64,000 bases of DNA, taken from assembly GCA_018697195.1 (NCBI GenBank), contig CM031864.1:12768809-12832808 (forward strand). Direction: 5' to 3'. The notes beneath the pieces are model-generated. The model made no database searches, was not told where the DNA came from, and saw only the letters and a list, made by a program, of their open reading frames with translations. This document shows, piece by piece, positions 23,844 through 35,893 of this stretch. Each line of letters opens with the position of its first letter. Positions within the stretch are counted from its first letter, which is position 1. The stretch is from Certhia americana. Taxonomy: Eukaryota > Chordata > Aves > Passeriformes > Certhiidae. The position numbers and the translations under genes are program-made.

Positions 23844-23937
23844 ATATATATATATATATATATATGTAACACACACACACACACATATATATATATATGT
23901 AACACACACACACACATATATATATACACACACACAA
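23844..23937. repeat. Compound (AT)n/(AC)n microsatellite
   Basis: An (AT)11 block, GTA, an (AC)n block, a second (AT)n block, GTA, a second (AC)n block, then short (AT)n and (AC)n blocks. The (AT)n-GTA-(AC)n arrangement occurs twice, suggesting that a unit of about 35 bp was itself duplicated. ORFs through it that encode Tyr/Ile/His/Thr repeats are artefacts. Confidence 0.95.
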
Positions 23938-25719
23938 ATTTTTAATTTTTCACTTTTCCTTTTCCTGAGCAGCAGAAAGAAAAAGGTAATATATATTACA
24001 GATGATAGAGTGGGTTTTCTGATGTTTGGTACCGTGTTTTTGTTTAATATACAAACACTACTGGGATACTGTCTCCCTCATGATAAAGGTAGCAGCTTGA
24101 TGGTCAGTTCTCACTTTCTCTCTGTCCTGATTCAGATCTACATTTCCCCTGGTGTTAGTGTACTCTCTGGGTTTTGCCACTCATTTCTTCATGCTGTAGT
24201 TGAGAATATGAGGTAGTTGAGAATATGAGGCAATATGGTGCTGGATTGAAATAATGTCCTGAAACTATGCAAACACCTGCTTCCTTCTAATTATGAAGAA
24301 ACTTCAGTTATTTTGTTTTTTCATCTTTGATTTCAATGCTCTGGCCCGGCACTGGTTTAATATGTTAGAGTAGATACTTCCAAAATGATTGAAAATTGCT
24401 TCAAAACATCTCTAAGTTATCTTTTCTCTTTGTTATGAATTAAAAAGAATTGGGACAAATTCAAGATTACGTAGATAAAGAAAAATTTGGAGAAAATTTC
24501 TAGGACCCTCTGCAATCTGCTTGAACTGCCAGAAATGTATGTGGGGAGCAAACACAAATAACCAGTCTAGTACATTTGGATGTCAAACTGTTATAGTAAG
24601 AAAAGATGAAGTAAAATATGTGGAGAAAACTATAAATTGCTGAGCATTTATATTTTTATATATTATATATTATATATATCTTCAATTAGGGAGCATCAAA
24701 GGACGCAGCACAAACATAATTGCATGTTTTTCTCTGGCTTTGCTCGTTCTGTCCTTAGCAGAGATGAGCTAGGGGAGAGAATGAAGCTGCGTCAGGGCTT
24801 GCTAGGAGGGCAAGGATTGAGAGAGCTCTGCCCTGTGGTGGCTCTGTGCTGACTAGCATGGGGAAATGGGCAAAGGAAAAGCATCAGGAGGACCCAATAT
24901 TTATTTGGAATTCAAATTTATTTTCTTTTCTCAGCCCTGGCTACAGTACACTCATTTGATTATCTCCTGCTTGCTTGGGACTGAAGAAGCAGTTTCTATT
25001 TGCTATACACAAATCCCTGTATGAATTGTCTCAGTCTGAACAAAAATTAATGATATTTCTTGTTGTTCAAAGTCTCAGACTAACTGTATATCTTAATACT
25101 GTGAGTCATATCTGATATCCACTTAAAAATAGAGAAATAGTAATTTCATAAAGGAAGTTCAACTGAATGATACAATTTTTCATGTTTTATATTCTCTTTC
25201 TTAGGATCACAGCAGTAGTTTAAAATAATCTTTTTGGGAAAAGGGCTATTAATTTATTGGTAAAATAACAGTTTCTGTACCTTAGAGGTGTTTTCTATTA
25301 CATGTTGTGAAGGAAATTCTTACATCTTTGCATAACATTGATTTAGGATCACTTATGCAGGAGGAAAATTTTAGAGCAGTAGTTTCAGGAAGGATTCAGA
25401 GGACTCACAGTGAAGAAACCAGGCACATTTACTGATTTTTATGCCTTAGGACTGGCTTGAGAAGTGGAAGATAGGATTTATCATGGGTGGGGAAACCTCC
25501 ACTCTGTCAGTGAATTAAGATAACAGTGTTTCACACATTTTGTCTCTGAAAGAACTAACTGGATGTATATTAAATTTGGCTTTTTAATACTTCTGACTGT
25601 ATTCATAAAGCCTGTGTTACACAGCCTTACACACATGCATTACATGGCTGTAAGAAAATGGTTTGTATATTATTCATTGATGGGGAAATGATTCTCATGG
25701 AAGTACTCTATTCAATAAA
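23938..25719. other. Intergenic, no gene seen
   Basis: Contains a perfect 17-bp tandem duplication at 24196-24229 and an AT-repeat-rich stretch near 24645-24680. No ORF resembles a known protein. Confidence 0.55.
24196..24229. repeat. 17-bp perfect tandem duplication
   Basis: GTAGTTGAGAATATGAG occurs twice in immediate succession (24196-24212 and 24213-24229). Confidence 0.95.
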
Positions 25720-25990
25720 GCCATCGGGATAAACCAATTAACACATCAGGACCTAATGAGCAATAAGACCAAAGCAATTATTATGTCATTAATTAGTAAG
25801 GATTAGACTAAGAGGTGGTAAAGTGTTTTTCACCCGCCTATCACAAAGCCCTTTGCAAGTCAGCATCGCTTTTCCTCAGGGAGACATTGATGTGCTGAAG
25901 GTCAGTCACATTAAATGGGAAATAGAACCTGGTTCTACTGGGGCCCAGTCCTGTGCCCTGGGCAGAAATAGCCCAATTACACTGACTGAC
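25720..25990. promoter_or_regulatory. Candidate conserved regulatory element (homeodomain-motif cluster)
   Basis: Within about 100 bp (25735-25835) there are repeated ATTA/TAAT cores in different contexts: CCAATTA, CTAATGAG, GCAATTATTATG, CATTAATTAG and GGATTAGAC. Mixed-complexity sequence follows. The texture resembles a developmental enhancer or conserved non-coding element, but conservation cannot be tested from one sequence. Confidence 0.2.
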
Positions 25991-28900
25991 CTTTTCTAGG
26001 AACATTACTAAAACTAATATTATGGATTGCTGCTGAAAAACTTTTGGACTTCATAAACCAATTCCATTTCAAATTCTTTTTTTAAATCAATAATGTTTGG
26101 TTTCCAATTACTGAGAAATTACTCTTCAGCCTTGGTCAGAATATTCAGCAATGGAAAAATGATCTTTCATTTATTTCAGAGGAGTTTCAAGATGTCACAA
26201 GTTGACATGGAAAACCCAGATGTTTTTAATTTTGAAAATTGAGAAATAGATTTTGAACAGGAAAGTTATCTTGTTTGGTGTGCATCCTCAGGAAGAAGGA
26301 CAGCAGAACATCCCCCAGTTCTCTGCCAGGCTGTCATTTATATATAAATATGAGCGGAAACAGTTTTAGGGCATCTGTGCAGAGCCTTAGGAAGATTGTG
26401 AAGAAATAAGAAGAAAATAAATAACCTCACAACTCTTGCATCTTTATCAACTATTAAAGCCTCTATCAGACCTCTCAGAGTAAATCAGATAATTTGTATT
26501 CTTCATAACCTTTCTTAAATAGACGTAAGAGGAACTACAAATATAACCTACCAAAATACAATCTCAAAAATTAACACAGCAGTCATGAAATGCTAATTTT
26601 AATTTCTGCAAAGATGTCTTTTTAATTTTATTTATTTTTTTTTTTTTTAACTCGCTCTGTGCTCTTGCATGCCATGCTCAGCAAACAACATTCTGGGATT
26701 TCGACACAATTGTGGTGGAGAGCACTAAACCTTCAGCTTTGGTGGTAGCTGGTGTAATGTCCACTCAGGATCTGAAGCAGGAAACTTCCTTGGGGGACAG
26801 GCTGCAACAAGGTATGTGATATTTCCCTCAAAAATTTGAGTGGGAATCTGCTGTTTATGACTATGTAAAGATGTCGCAAAGGGTGTGAGGGACCAAGAGT
26901 AAACAAACATATTTTCATGGACTCTGACCTTAGGATCCTGATGGAATTGGTTTAATATGAATTTTCTGTGGGAATATTCTCTCTTTAGGGTGGTGTTGCC
27001 AAACTTGATCTTTAAAAAACGCATATGTCATTTTCCTGCTTTCTAACATATGAATGTCTTATAAACTCATAAGCCAGTGTTACTTGGGTAGGGAATTTCC
27101 TTTTAACCTGAAACTGTTTTTAGAAGTCTCCTTGAAATGCATGAATAAAAGTGAAGGCAGAGTATTATTAGATGATAATTTTATTTCATAGTGATTTTTC
27201 CTTGGTTGAGGGAAGACCCTTTGGATTTCCTCCAGTATTGTGTGGTTTTCTTTTCAGTCTGAAGGGCTCTAGAGTTACATCAAAGCCATTATATATCCAT
27301 TATATATGTAATTTGCTGTAATTAAGCAGGACTTCTCTATATTCAGTGGAAAATAGTTGGCATGGTTGAGATGCTGCTGTTCCTCTCTTGTAGAGAGCAC
27401 AAGCTCTGGGCTACAATCTGTAATGCAAGTTAAATCAGGAGTTGCAGCTGATAAGGCATGGGTGGGAATGAGGGGAGAGGGAATTTTTTTGTCTGACTGA
27501 AGTGAGAGGTACATGCAAGGGGGCTGCAGAGGGGGAGCACCCAGCCCCCTCCCACAGGTGAGTGTGGATCTGCTGGGAGGCTCTGTCCTCTCTCACAGTC
27601 ACATATCTCGTCCTTGCTTCTGTGTGTTTCATTTTCCATTCTGGTCACAGAAGTCAAGAGTCATGGAGTTGCTCTTTCTCCCTTTTGGCTGTAATTGTTT
27701 CTGCTTCCTCTTGGGTGTAGCTGTGGCTTTTTGCTGTGCCTGGTTCTGCTACTCAGGTGCTTCAGTGGTGGTTTGCTGGAGCCTGAGAGGAGACACTGAT
27801 GCTGAGATTGTTTCTGGACTTTGTTTCAGCAGCAATATGTGATGAGCTTCTAAACATGGGTGTGAGCACCTGAACACCAAACCTCAGTGAGACAGAATGG
27901 AGCATGGAAAAATCAACCCATTAAAAACTTCTAATGAGCCAGGAAACCATGATGCAAAAGAACAAAATAGTTTGCCTAAAATGAAAGGTGAAAGTGGCGT
28001 TCTGTTTTTCATCTTATATTCTTGGTGCAAGCTTTTATTTTTTTGTTGTTGCAGAAGAGCTGTATTTCTGTAAAAAAGTCCAATTTCCAGCCTGTATCTT
28101 TAATCAGGATATGCACAACACAATCTAATTTCCTAATTGCTCATGATTTCTTTCTTTTAGTTCACATCTAAGTCTTCAATAGATTTTTTTTTTCTGCATA
28201 AGTAAAAATTCTCACTGGCAATTCCTGAAAAAATGTTGCTCTTATACTGACATGTAAATTATCCTTAGCTATCTGCTTTAGAGCTCAGTATTTCTTGCTG
28301 ATAAATATTCCAGTGTATTCTGCTTTGAGACTTGAGAACATTGCCCTGTAAAGAAGTGAATTTCACATTATTGCTCCTTGTGCTCGTCAGTGAAATTACC
28401 AAGACTGACATAATTGAACCAGAAGTGTCCAGGCACTTTCCTTACCATTCCCCTGTAAATTTTGAATTCTTAAACCAGTCCTGGAATTGTTGCACACATC
28501 CTAGTGCTCAGCTAAGAAAAAAGGGTATTTAGTGTGTTCTGATATTTTCAACCCCACACAAATTCTTTGGATGTACCCTTTAAATATTTTGCTATTTGAT
28601 TAAAACCAACCAACCAAATAAATTAAAAAAAAAAAAAAAGAAAAGAAAAAGAAGTTAAGTCAGGTAACCTGGCAAGTCCTTTCTTCCATGTATGTGGAAA
28701 GGGAAAAAGTAGAACATCTGAATGTCTGTTTGAAAATGCTGGAGGAGGTGAGGAATTTATGTATATAAAGCCTGTGCTATCATGTGCCTTGAAAAGCTCA
28801 CTTGACCATTTTAAGTAACACTTGAATAACTCTTCAACAAAATATTTTCCAGCTGTTATTTCTGTCTCTTCACTTCAAAATGTTATTTCTAGCAATATTA

Positions 28901-28994
28901 TTCAAAAGTTTGTTGTACACTGTGAAAATATCTCATGTTCTGCTTCTGCAACTTTTCATTTTACCTTCTGTTTTTGCTTTTTCTAGGGAATAAT
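25991..28994. other. Intergenic, no gene seen
   Basis: Contains poly-T near 26635-26649, a duplicated CATTATATAT near 27288-27307 and an A15 run at 28625-28639. ORFs up to 109 codons (27513-27842) are unrecognised. Confidence 0.5.
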
Positions 28995-29125
28995 GTAGGT
29001 AGGAAGAGACCTCAGGAAGTTGCTTAATTCAAACCATCAGTCTAAGTAGGTCTAACTTTAGATCTGGTTGCTTAGGGCCTTGCACAGTCAATTTCTGATT
29101 ATTCTCAAGGAACAGAAATTGTAAC
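28995..29125 (-). mobile_element. Old CR1 LINE 3' fragment, antisense
   Basis: Read on the + strand, the order of motifs follows the reverse complement of an old CR1 3' end: GGTAGGAAGAGACCTCAGGA, a TTCAAACCATC-like segment, GGTTGCTTAGGGCCTTGCAC, and CTCAAGGAACAGAAATTG. Divergence is clearly greater than in the copy at 40 kb, so it is an older insertion. The boundaries are approximate. Confidence 0.6.
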
Positions 29126-29815
29126 ATTACTGTAAAATGCTCTTTGGTTTCTGTGGTGCAGAGCTTGGGCTGAATGTACTTTAAGAGAAAAGCCAGAGTA
29201 GTGCTCAACATTCAGGTGGTTACCAAAGTTGTGATTTCTGTGATGAATCTTGAAGCTGGATTTTCAAATCTGTGTGGCCTCAAATGGCATGATGAAAATG
29301 TAGTACTCAGGACCTAAATGCTGTTTTCCTGTAAAGAGGCAATCAGTATTGAATAATTTAACCACTAACAACTATCTGATCAGTATTACTGCTGTGCAGT
29401 CCACTAACACCAGATTGTTCTGAAAAGCCAGTTTTGGTGTACATCTCAGTAAAACTGTATTCTATTTCATGTTTAAGCTTTGGGGATTTTGGATTCAATG
29501 GGACATTGCTGTAATGCAATAAAATTGCATTAATGCTCTTGAAGAGCATTTTCATATGTCTGTCTGTACTGATAGAAATGAACCTCAAAAATAAGGTTAA
29601 ATTGATTGAATAGCAGGACACTGCCCTATAATGCTGTAAGATTAAAGCACTAGGATCTGTTTTTTTTTTCTTTATTTTTAGTAGAATGTATAGTGGTTGT
29701 GCATCTCTGGAAAGATCTCAATGGAGTTATCTATTCAGGGTTGATTTCTACTAGCTATGTTTACACATCTGAAATTCTTTTACACAATTTTAACTCTATA
29801 AATACTAGTGTACTA
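29126..29815. other. Intergenic, no gene seen
   Basis: AT-rich sequence without recognised features apart from a T10 run near 29660. Confidence 0.55.
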
Positions 29816-29970
29816 GATGTATATAGAATATTTGATTGAATAAATCTATTTCTACTAAGTTTCTGTAAATTTCCATGAATGTATACAGTTCTCCTAAACT
29901 AAGCTGTGATAATACATCTTTTATCAGAGACCTAAGGCAAATTATAACACGTAGGAAATACTGTTTGGCT
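29816..29970. repeat. Homologous segment, copy A (unidentified repeat family)
   Basis: Aligns with 31910-32062 in the same orientation. The best block, 29881-29944, matches its partner at about 56 of 64 positions by eye, including TACAGTTCTC, AAACTAAG, TGTGATAATA and CTAAGGCAAAT. Sequence immediately upstream of both copies does not align, so it is a bounded repeat rather than a large duplication. I do not recognise the family. Confidence 0.75.
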
Positions 29971-31909
29971 TCTTCTATGCTCCCATGAATCATGAGATGG
30001 CAAAACTACTTCAGATGCAGAATGTAATTTTAAAAAAGTTAATAACATATATGTTTGGTGATATCTTTGTTCTTTCAAAATCACAGTATATATCTGAGAT
30101 GATGTTTCAAAGGTAAAACACAAATTTTACTTTTTTATGTCTGTTTTGGAATTTATTGTTTTAAGATTCTCTTTTTAGCAGTGGACAGGGTTCTATGGAA
30201 ACAAACTTATTTCTTAACATTTTTCCTCCTGGGAGAGCTTTACATCATCGGGGTACCAGTGAGAGGTGGGACTGAGCATCTAATATCAGGAAAAACATTC
30301 AATTTTACTGTGACCTGTAGTGTGGGAAACATGTAGTCATATTGCTTTCCTAATTTCTCTGTCCTGTTGGCTTCCTCCCAAACCAGATTTAGGAAGAGCA
30401 GACTCATCTGGAAATGTACTTTTTCTCGTTGTTCTTGTTTTTGCCAAATTTTCAATTAAAAGTGTTCAGCAAGCCAAGAAACCTGCCTCTCTTCTCTGCT
30501 CCCCCCTCTTTGTCTTAATATTTATTATGTTTTTGCTATTTGCAATATTTTTGTACTTATATAGCCTCACTTTATGAATACACACATAAATATTTGAGAA
30601 TATTTTCCATGTAAAGGCTTGATAGGAATTGTTCATATCTTTTAGAGAACAGAGAGAGATGCCAAAGCTCCTCTAATGGGACAGCTATGGAGTGTATGCA
30701 AGAATGAGATTCCAGTCCTGAAGAGAAGAGCAGGCCTTTAAATGTGGATCTCTTCCCCTCTATATGAACAAACTACCATGTACAATTTATAAATCTGTCT
30801 TATCAGGAATATCTGTCTTTTAGGAGAAGGGATTTGACATTAATAAATATCAAAACCTTAAAATCCGCAGTGAATGATACTCTTGTCACTCACCAGTTGT
30901 ACTTATTTTTCTCTTCTTCTTCCCCCATAATTATTTTGGCCCTTCCTATGAAAATGGGAAAGCTTGCTTGAGGTAATTAAGTTTCATAGTGCTGTTAAGA
31001 GCACTGCTTTAAAACCCAAAGCATGTAGTAACTGCCTCAGTAACAGCCTGAGACTGGTGACTTTCAGTGTTAAATGAGCAAAGAAAAATGGATTTTTCAC
31101 ACACAAAAGAAAGCTGCATAAGTTGGACCCTATCTGGTGAAAGACTCAATTTGATCACTGAAAATCTATTCAGGTATTCTCTGTTCATTTACTTGTTAGT
31201 TTTTGAGGTAGAATTAAGTCATATGAGCCATTGTGCTTCCTGTAGGAACAGGAGCATTTCCAAAGAAAAGGACCTGAATGTGAATCTGACCTATGGCTCT
31301 TCTTAAAGTGTTTAAATGAGTAAAAAGAAACCATGAACCCCTCTGTCATCTTGAAAATGTTTAGAACTGAGACGTACTCATGAAGTCCTTTCCCTCTGCA
31401 CCTTGAGGAGAAAGGGTGAATGGGCTCTTTGTGTAAGCTCTGAGTGTGAACCTAATAGCATTTAATATAGTGCTAAAATGTATACTGTGAGGGAGGAGGG
31501 ATGATTTTTCTACCATGTGTGATGTGAGACACGTTGCTTAACATCAGGGAACTCGCAACAGAAAGTACAACTAGAAAAAGGAAGGTAAAAAGGAAAATGA
31601 GCTTGCTGGGACTGGCATTGTAGCACTCACTGGTAAGTGCAGAAAGGAAAAAGTATTGCCTAAAACTCCCCATGCAAGTGAGGAATTGATAGTCTATTGA
31701 ACAGTCTTCCAAAAGATGGCTTATGTGAAGGGTTAGGGCAAAGTAAGTGGATTTGACAAAATTTCAACTTACTGTTTTGTGTAGAAATAATTAAAGAAGG
31801 GAATAAAACTAATACCATCCACCCAGAATTAGACAGAGTTTAATTGTAGAGAAAATCAGACTTTATTCTATAGATTAAACCTGTGAATTGCCTGTGTAGA
31901 CAGATGAAA
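29971..31909. other. Intergenic spacer between the two homologous segments
   Basis: No gene is recognised. ORFs of 60-85 codons, including a leucine/phenylalanine-rich one at 30320-30577, are consistent with chance in AT-rich DNA. Confidence 0.5.
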
Positions 31910-32062
31910 GATGAATATAGGATGTTTGGGTTTAATAATTCTATTTCTAAGTTATTGTAGATTTCCACTAATGCATACAGTTCTCCCAAACTAAGATGTG
32001 ATAATATATCTTTTATAGGAGAACTAAGGCAAATGAGAACACATTAGAAGTGTTGATGTGCT
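31910..32062. repeat. Homologous segment, copy B (unidentified repeat family)
   Basis: Direct-orientation partner of the segment at 29816-29970, offset by 2092-2094 bp. A 2-bp indel lies near the left part. See copy A for the shared blocks. Confidence 0.75.
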
Positions 32063-35000
32063 GCTTTCGCTAGAAAATACACATATCCTTGAGGAGGTGA
32101 GAAGGAATTGGATCCAAGGTTACAATCTAGCCTTTATAAAAAAGATTTCTATTAGGGAAGTTAAGGAAGGAATCTATAGAATTAGCCTTCAGTGATATAA
32201 ATGGAAGGATTGAGAAGACACTCGTAGAAATTAATAGTGTTCTGAAATTCTTCATTCCATAAGATAACTGGATAGTATGTTTGTGAAAGCAGTGATTAAA
32301 CAGATGTAATGATGATCCTTCTTGAGCAGCTGTTTAGCTGTGGGGAATGGTGCAGCATATACTCAAAAAGAGAGCCAGGAGCTGAGGCATGAGCTTCTCC
32401 AAATATTGACCCAAAATATTTCACTTTAAAGCTCTGGTCTCTCTGTAAGGAATTCAAAACTGGAAACAGCAACTATGTGTTTCAAACTATTGGATTTTCA
32501 AAGCACTTTTTTGTTTCTCTAGCACAATTAAGTTTCTGAACAAATAAGAAGATTCCTTTTTGTAGAGAAGTCATACAGTAAAGTAAAGTAAAAAAAAGCA
32601 TATTTGACTGCGAAGGCTGGACCCCAGCAAAGTTAATCATAGCAGTTCTGGGGTTTCTACTAAGCTTTCCAAACACAACTCATAGTATTATATCTTTTAT
32701 TATTATTGTAATTATTATTCCTAGTAGTGGTAGTAATATGCTGTGAGTTTCTGATGTCTTGTTGAAGTTCAGTTTCTTTCGGTCCTCTTGGCTAGATATA
32801 TATTGAACAGAACAAAAAGCAGTCTGAGACTGAACCTCATGTTTGGGAAGGGGTGTAATACGTAGATATAAATAGGTCTCAGGCACCTCACACAGCCAGA
32901 TCAAGCAGGTAGCACTAGAAATGATTTTGATCATGGCTCAGCCTCACTCTTTTAGCCACACCAGTTCAGAGCATCCAAGAAGATGTGAGCCCACTTTTGA
33001 CATGTTTTCTTCCTGTCTGAAATTGAACTGGTTTGTCTTTGCTTCTCAGTACTGGCAATCAAAATTGCATGGTGATGTGCAGGGATGGTTCCCTCAGTTG
33101 CAATGAGGGAGTGCTTAGCATGCCCTAGGAAGACCTGTTGTGATGGAGTAGAGTGTGTTGTCCTTGGACTCTGAGATCTACGAAGTTTTACTCTTGCCTT
33201 TCTTGAAGTTCTTGTCAAAGGAGATTGCCCAAGATTTGATTGAATTGAGCATTCACAAAAAAATTATGCCTTTTCTCTAATCACTGTTAGATAGGCTGCT
33301 AAATAGGTTAATGTGAGAACACTGGGAAAAGAGAGTCTGGAAAGGGAGTAGGGACATTTATTGCAATTTAGGAAGGATAACTTTGAAATATTGAAACCAG
33401 AGTTCCCTGTCTCCCATATTTGATCTACATTAAAGCCTATTTCAATCTCAAATGTGTTTCAGAGATCTATTAAAATGATGTGCCAGGAAATAAAGACAAA
33501 ATCTTCAGTACATAAATGGAAAGATTTTTTTTTTTCCTGTAACTGCCAGCCTAGCAAATTAATTTTTGGCCCTGGAAGTCAAATCATGTTCCTTGTTTCT
33601 ATTTCATTACCAGTTATAAGTGGTTAGCAGGTCAAATTATGCTCCCACAAAGTGTGTAACCTTTTCTGATGTTCTGGTAGCATCAAAGCAGGAAAAAAAC
33701 TGCGCTGTTACCAGGCAGTGCCTCTGATAGCATTGCAGAATAATAGATACCCCAGAGGAGAAAAAGACTGATACTCAGTGGAATAGGAAATGGTCTTAGG
33801 CCTACAGTGAAGTTGTAAGGCTCTGTTTTTTAAGGCAAAAATTAGGGAAATAGCTAATAAGTATGATGCTGCAGGAATACTGAAAAAGTAGATTTTTCAT
33901 AGAGAGATGTATATTTTTATATTTTTTATTTTTTACCCTTCACATGCCATAAGTTAACACTTGGTACAGGCTTCCTGCACACTTGTACTGTTAATTTGTG
34001 ATAGTCAAGGGCTTCTGGCTGCAGCTCAAAGGGATGGCTGTCTCAAAAGGACATTTCTTCCAGAGGGTGCTTTGTACCCTTCCCTTTCTACTATGACGTG
34101 TTTTCCTCTGTCCTCCCTTGAAAACCACCTTTCTGGGGCTTAGTGGAGCAAGTTGTTTCAACAACTACCCAAGCCCGTGCCCAGTTTTGTTCAAAACCCT
34201 CAGATCTGAGTCTAAGTACCCTAGCAGTGCCTAAGCTCTGCTTGCCTGTGCCGCAGGTGCTGAAGAGGCTCTCTTGTACAGAGTGTAAATTGTGTAACTG
34301 CAGGAGTCAGCTGCCTCCCACAGCTGTGCCAGGTGCAGGAGCACAGGAACTGGGAGCTGCTGCTGGTTTATTTGTTCCCAGCATCAAGAAGGATTTCTGT
34401 GATGGATGTTGCTGGAACAAATGCAATTGCTCTTTTCTATGGACACAAGCCATAGAAGACCATCATACAACACCAGAGTATGAGGATGTTTATATTGATA
34501 TGTATACACATGTATGTGAGTATGGACTTTATCTATATGTGTATGAATATTACATTTCTTCAGAGAAGTGAAGATGGGAATAACAGTGCAAATAATTTTC
34601 AGGGAGAATCCCCAAGTAGCCAGTCATTCTACAAGAACTGATCTTAAAGGTGTTCACAAAGAAGTATTGTTTCAAACTGGCTTATTGAACAAGTGAAAAT
34701 TTGAGGATGTGGATTTTTAAAAGGCAGACTGTAGTTTTAATGTGCTCCAGAGTTTCTGAAAAGCTGTGATACTTTTTGCAAGAAAGCAGAATAATCACAG
34801 CAGAAAACTAATAGTAATTGATATTATATAATATTTTGACAGGCTGATCTTCACTGAAGACTCAGTCAAGCTGTTCAGTTTTCATTCTGATTTTCACCAA
34901 CTTATGCTGATTTCTTGGTAGTGTACTTATATTAATTTTAGGGCATTACTCTTGATTTGCATTACGAAGAGTGGATTAGTCAAGAAGTCTTTTCATTTAA

Positions 35001-35871
35001 TGTTGATCAAAGATGAGAGTACTACTACACTATACCGTGGTACTTTGGTGCAAGGTGTGCATTCAGCTTCCTTCCTCTCAGAGTCAACCTTGTGTTGTGG
35101 TTCTCTGTTGGTGTGCAGAGAGAGTCTCTGTTGACAGATATTCTCTCAATAGAAGACCTGTGATGAAACCAGCATCGTTAAGAGAAATGGTTTGCAGAAT
35201 ATTGGTGTGTGCAATATAATACAATGTCTCATATCATTCAAGACATCATGGAAAGAATCAGTTTCAGTCATTTCAATGAAATGTTAGTTCTAGCTGCCAG
35301 TATTAGACAATGATTTTGGATAACTCATGGTCTTGTTTCAGCAGCAGGAGAGAGCTGTGGGAGCTGGGATGCTGAAAGCTGCTAGTGATGGCAGAGACTG
35401 TCTTGGAAATTACTGGGATTTTTTATTCAAATTAAAGTTCCTGAGAATGGAATTTCATTTGTGGTTGAAACTCATGTCTCAAACAGGTAGAAAATATTGC
35501 AATAGGTTCTCTAAACAAGTTCTTTCAGGTCATCTAACTTTGTTATTGAAAATTGAAACTCACTTCAGAATTATCTGAAATTGAAAGTATTTTTTCCTTT
35601 CAAAGAAAAAAGTAGGGGTTTTAAAGTACAGGTGTTTAATTCCTGTTACTGGTACCTTTATGCATCCTATTCTCAAGAAAATCCTGAACTGATTTAATAG
35701 CACTTTTTCTTTCTGGGGTAATGCAAAAATTACATGGTGCCATTATAATGTTTATTTTATAATTCTCTGTAGCTACCTTTGATTTGTTGTCCAATTTGGG
35801 CACCATAGTTTACAGAGATAGACAGACTCATGGTTATTTTAAATTTGATTAAAGACTTTTATATAAAAATA
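32063..35871. other. Intergenic, no gene seen
   Basis: Short (AGTAA)n and (TAT)n stretches lie near 32577 and 32695. A GC-richer stretch at 34150-34400 carries a 142-codon + strand ORF (34143-34571) that I do not recognise. Its end is driven by a TATA/TGTA-rich repeat, and I do not consider it a gene. Confidence 0.5.
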
Positions 35872-35893
35872 ATATATATATATATATATATAT
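35872..35893. repeat. (AT)11 microsatellite
   Basis: Uninterrupted AT dinucleotide run. Confidence 0.95.

Noticed and set aside
23728..24216. ORFs rich in Tyr, Ile, Cys, Val, His and Thr repeats
   Set aside because: Translations of the (AT)n/(AC)n microsatellite.
34143..34571. 142-codon ORF, plus strand, with cysteine-rich middle
   Set aside because: The cysteines do not form a recognised zinc-binding spacing, and the C-terminal third is a translation of TATA/TGTA-rich sequence. No splice context supports an exon.
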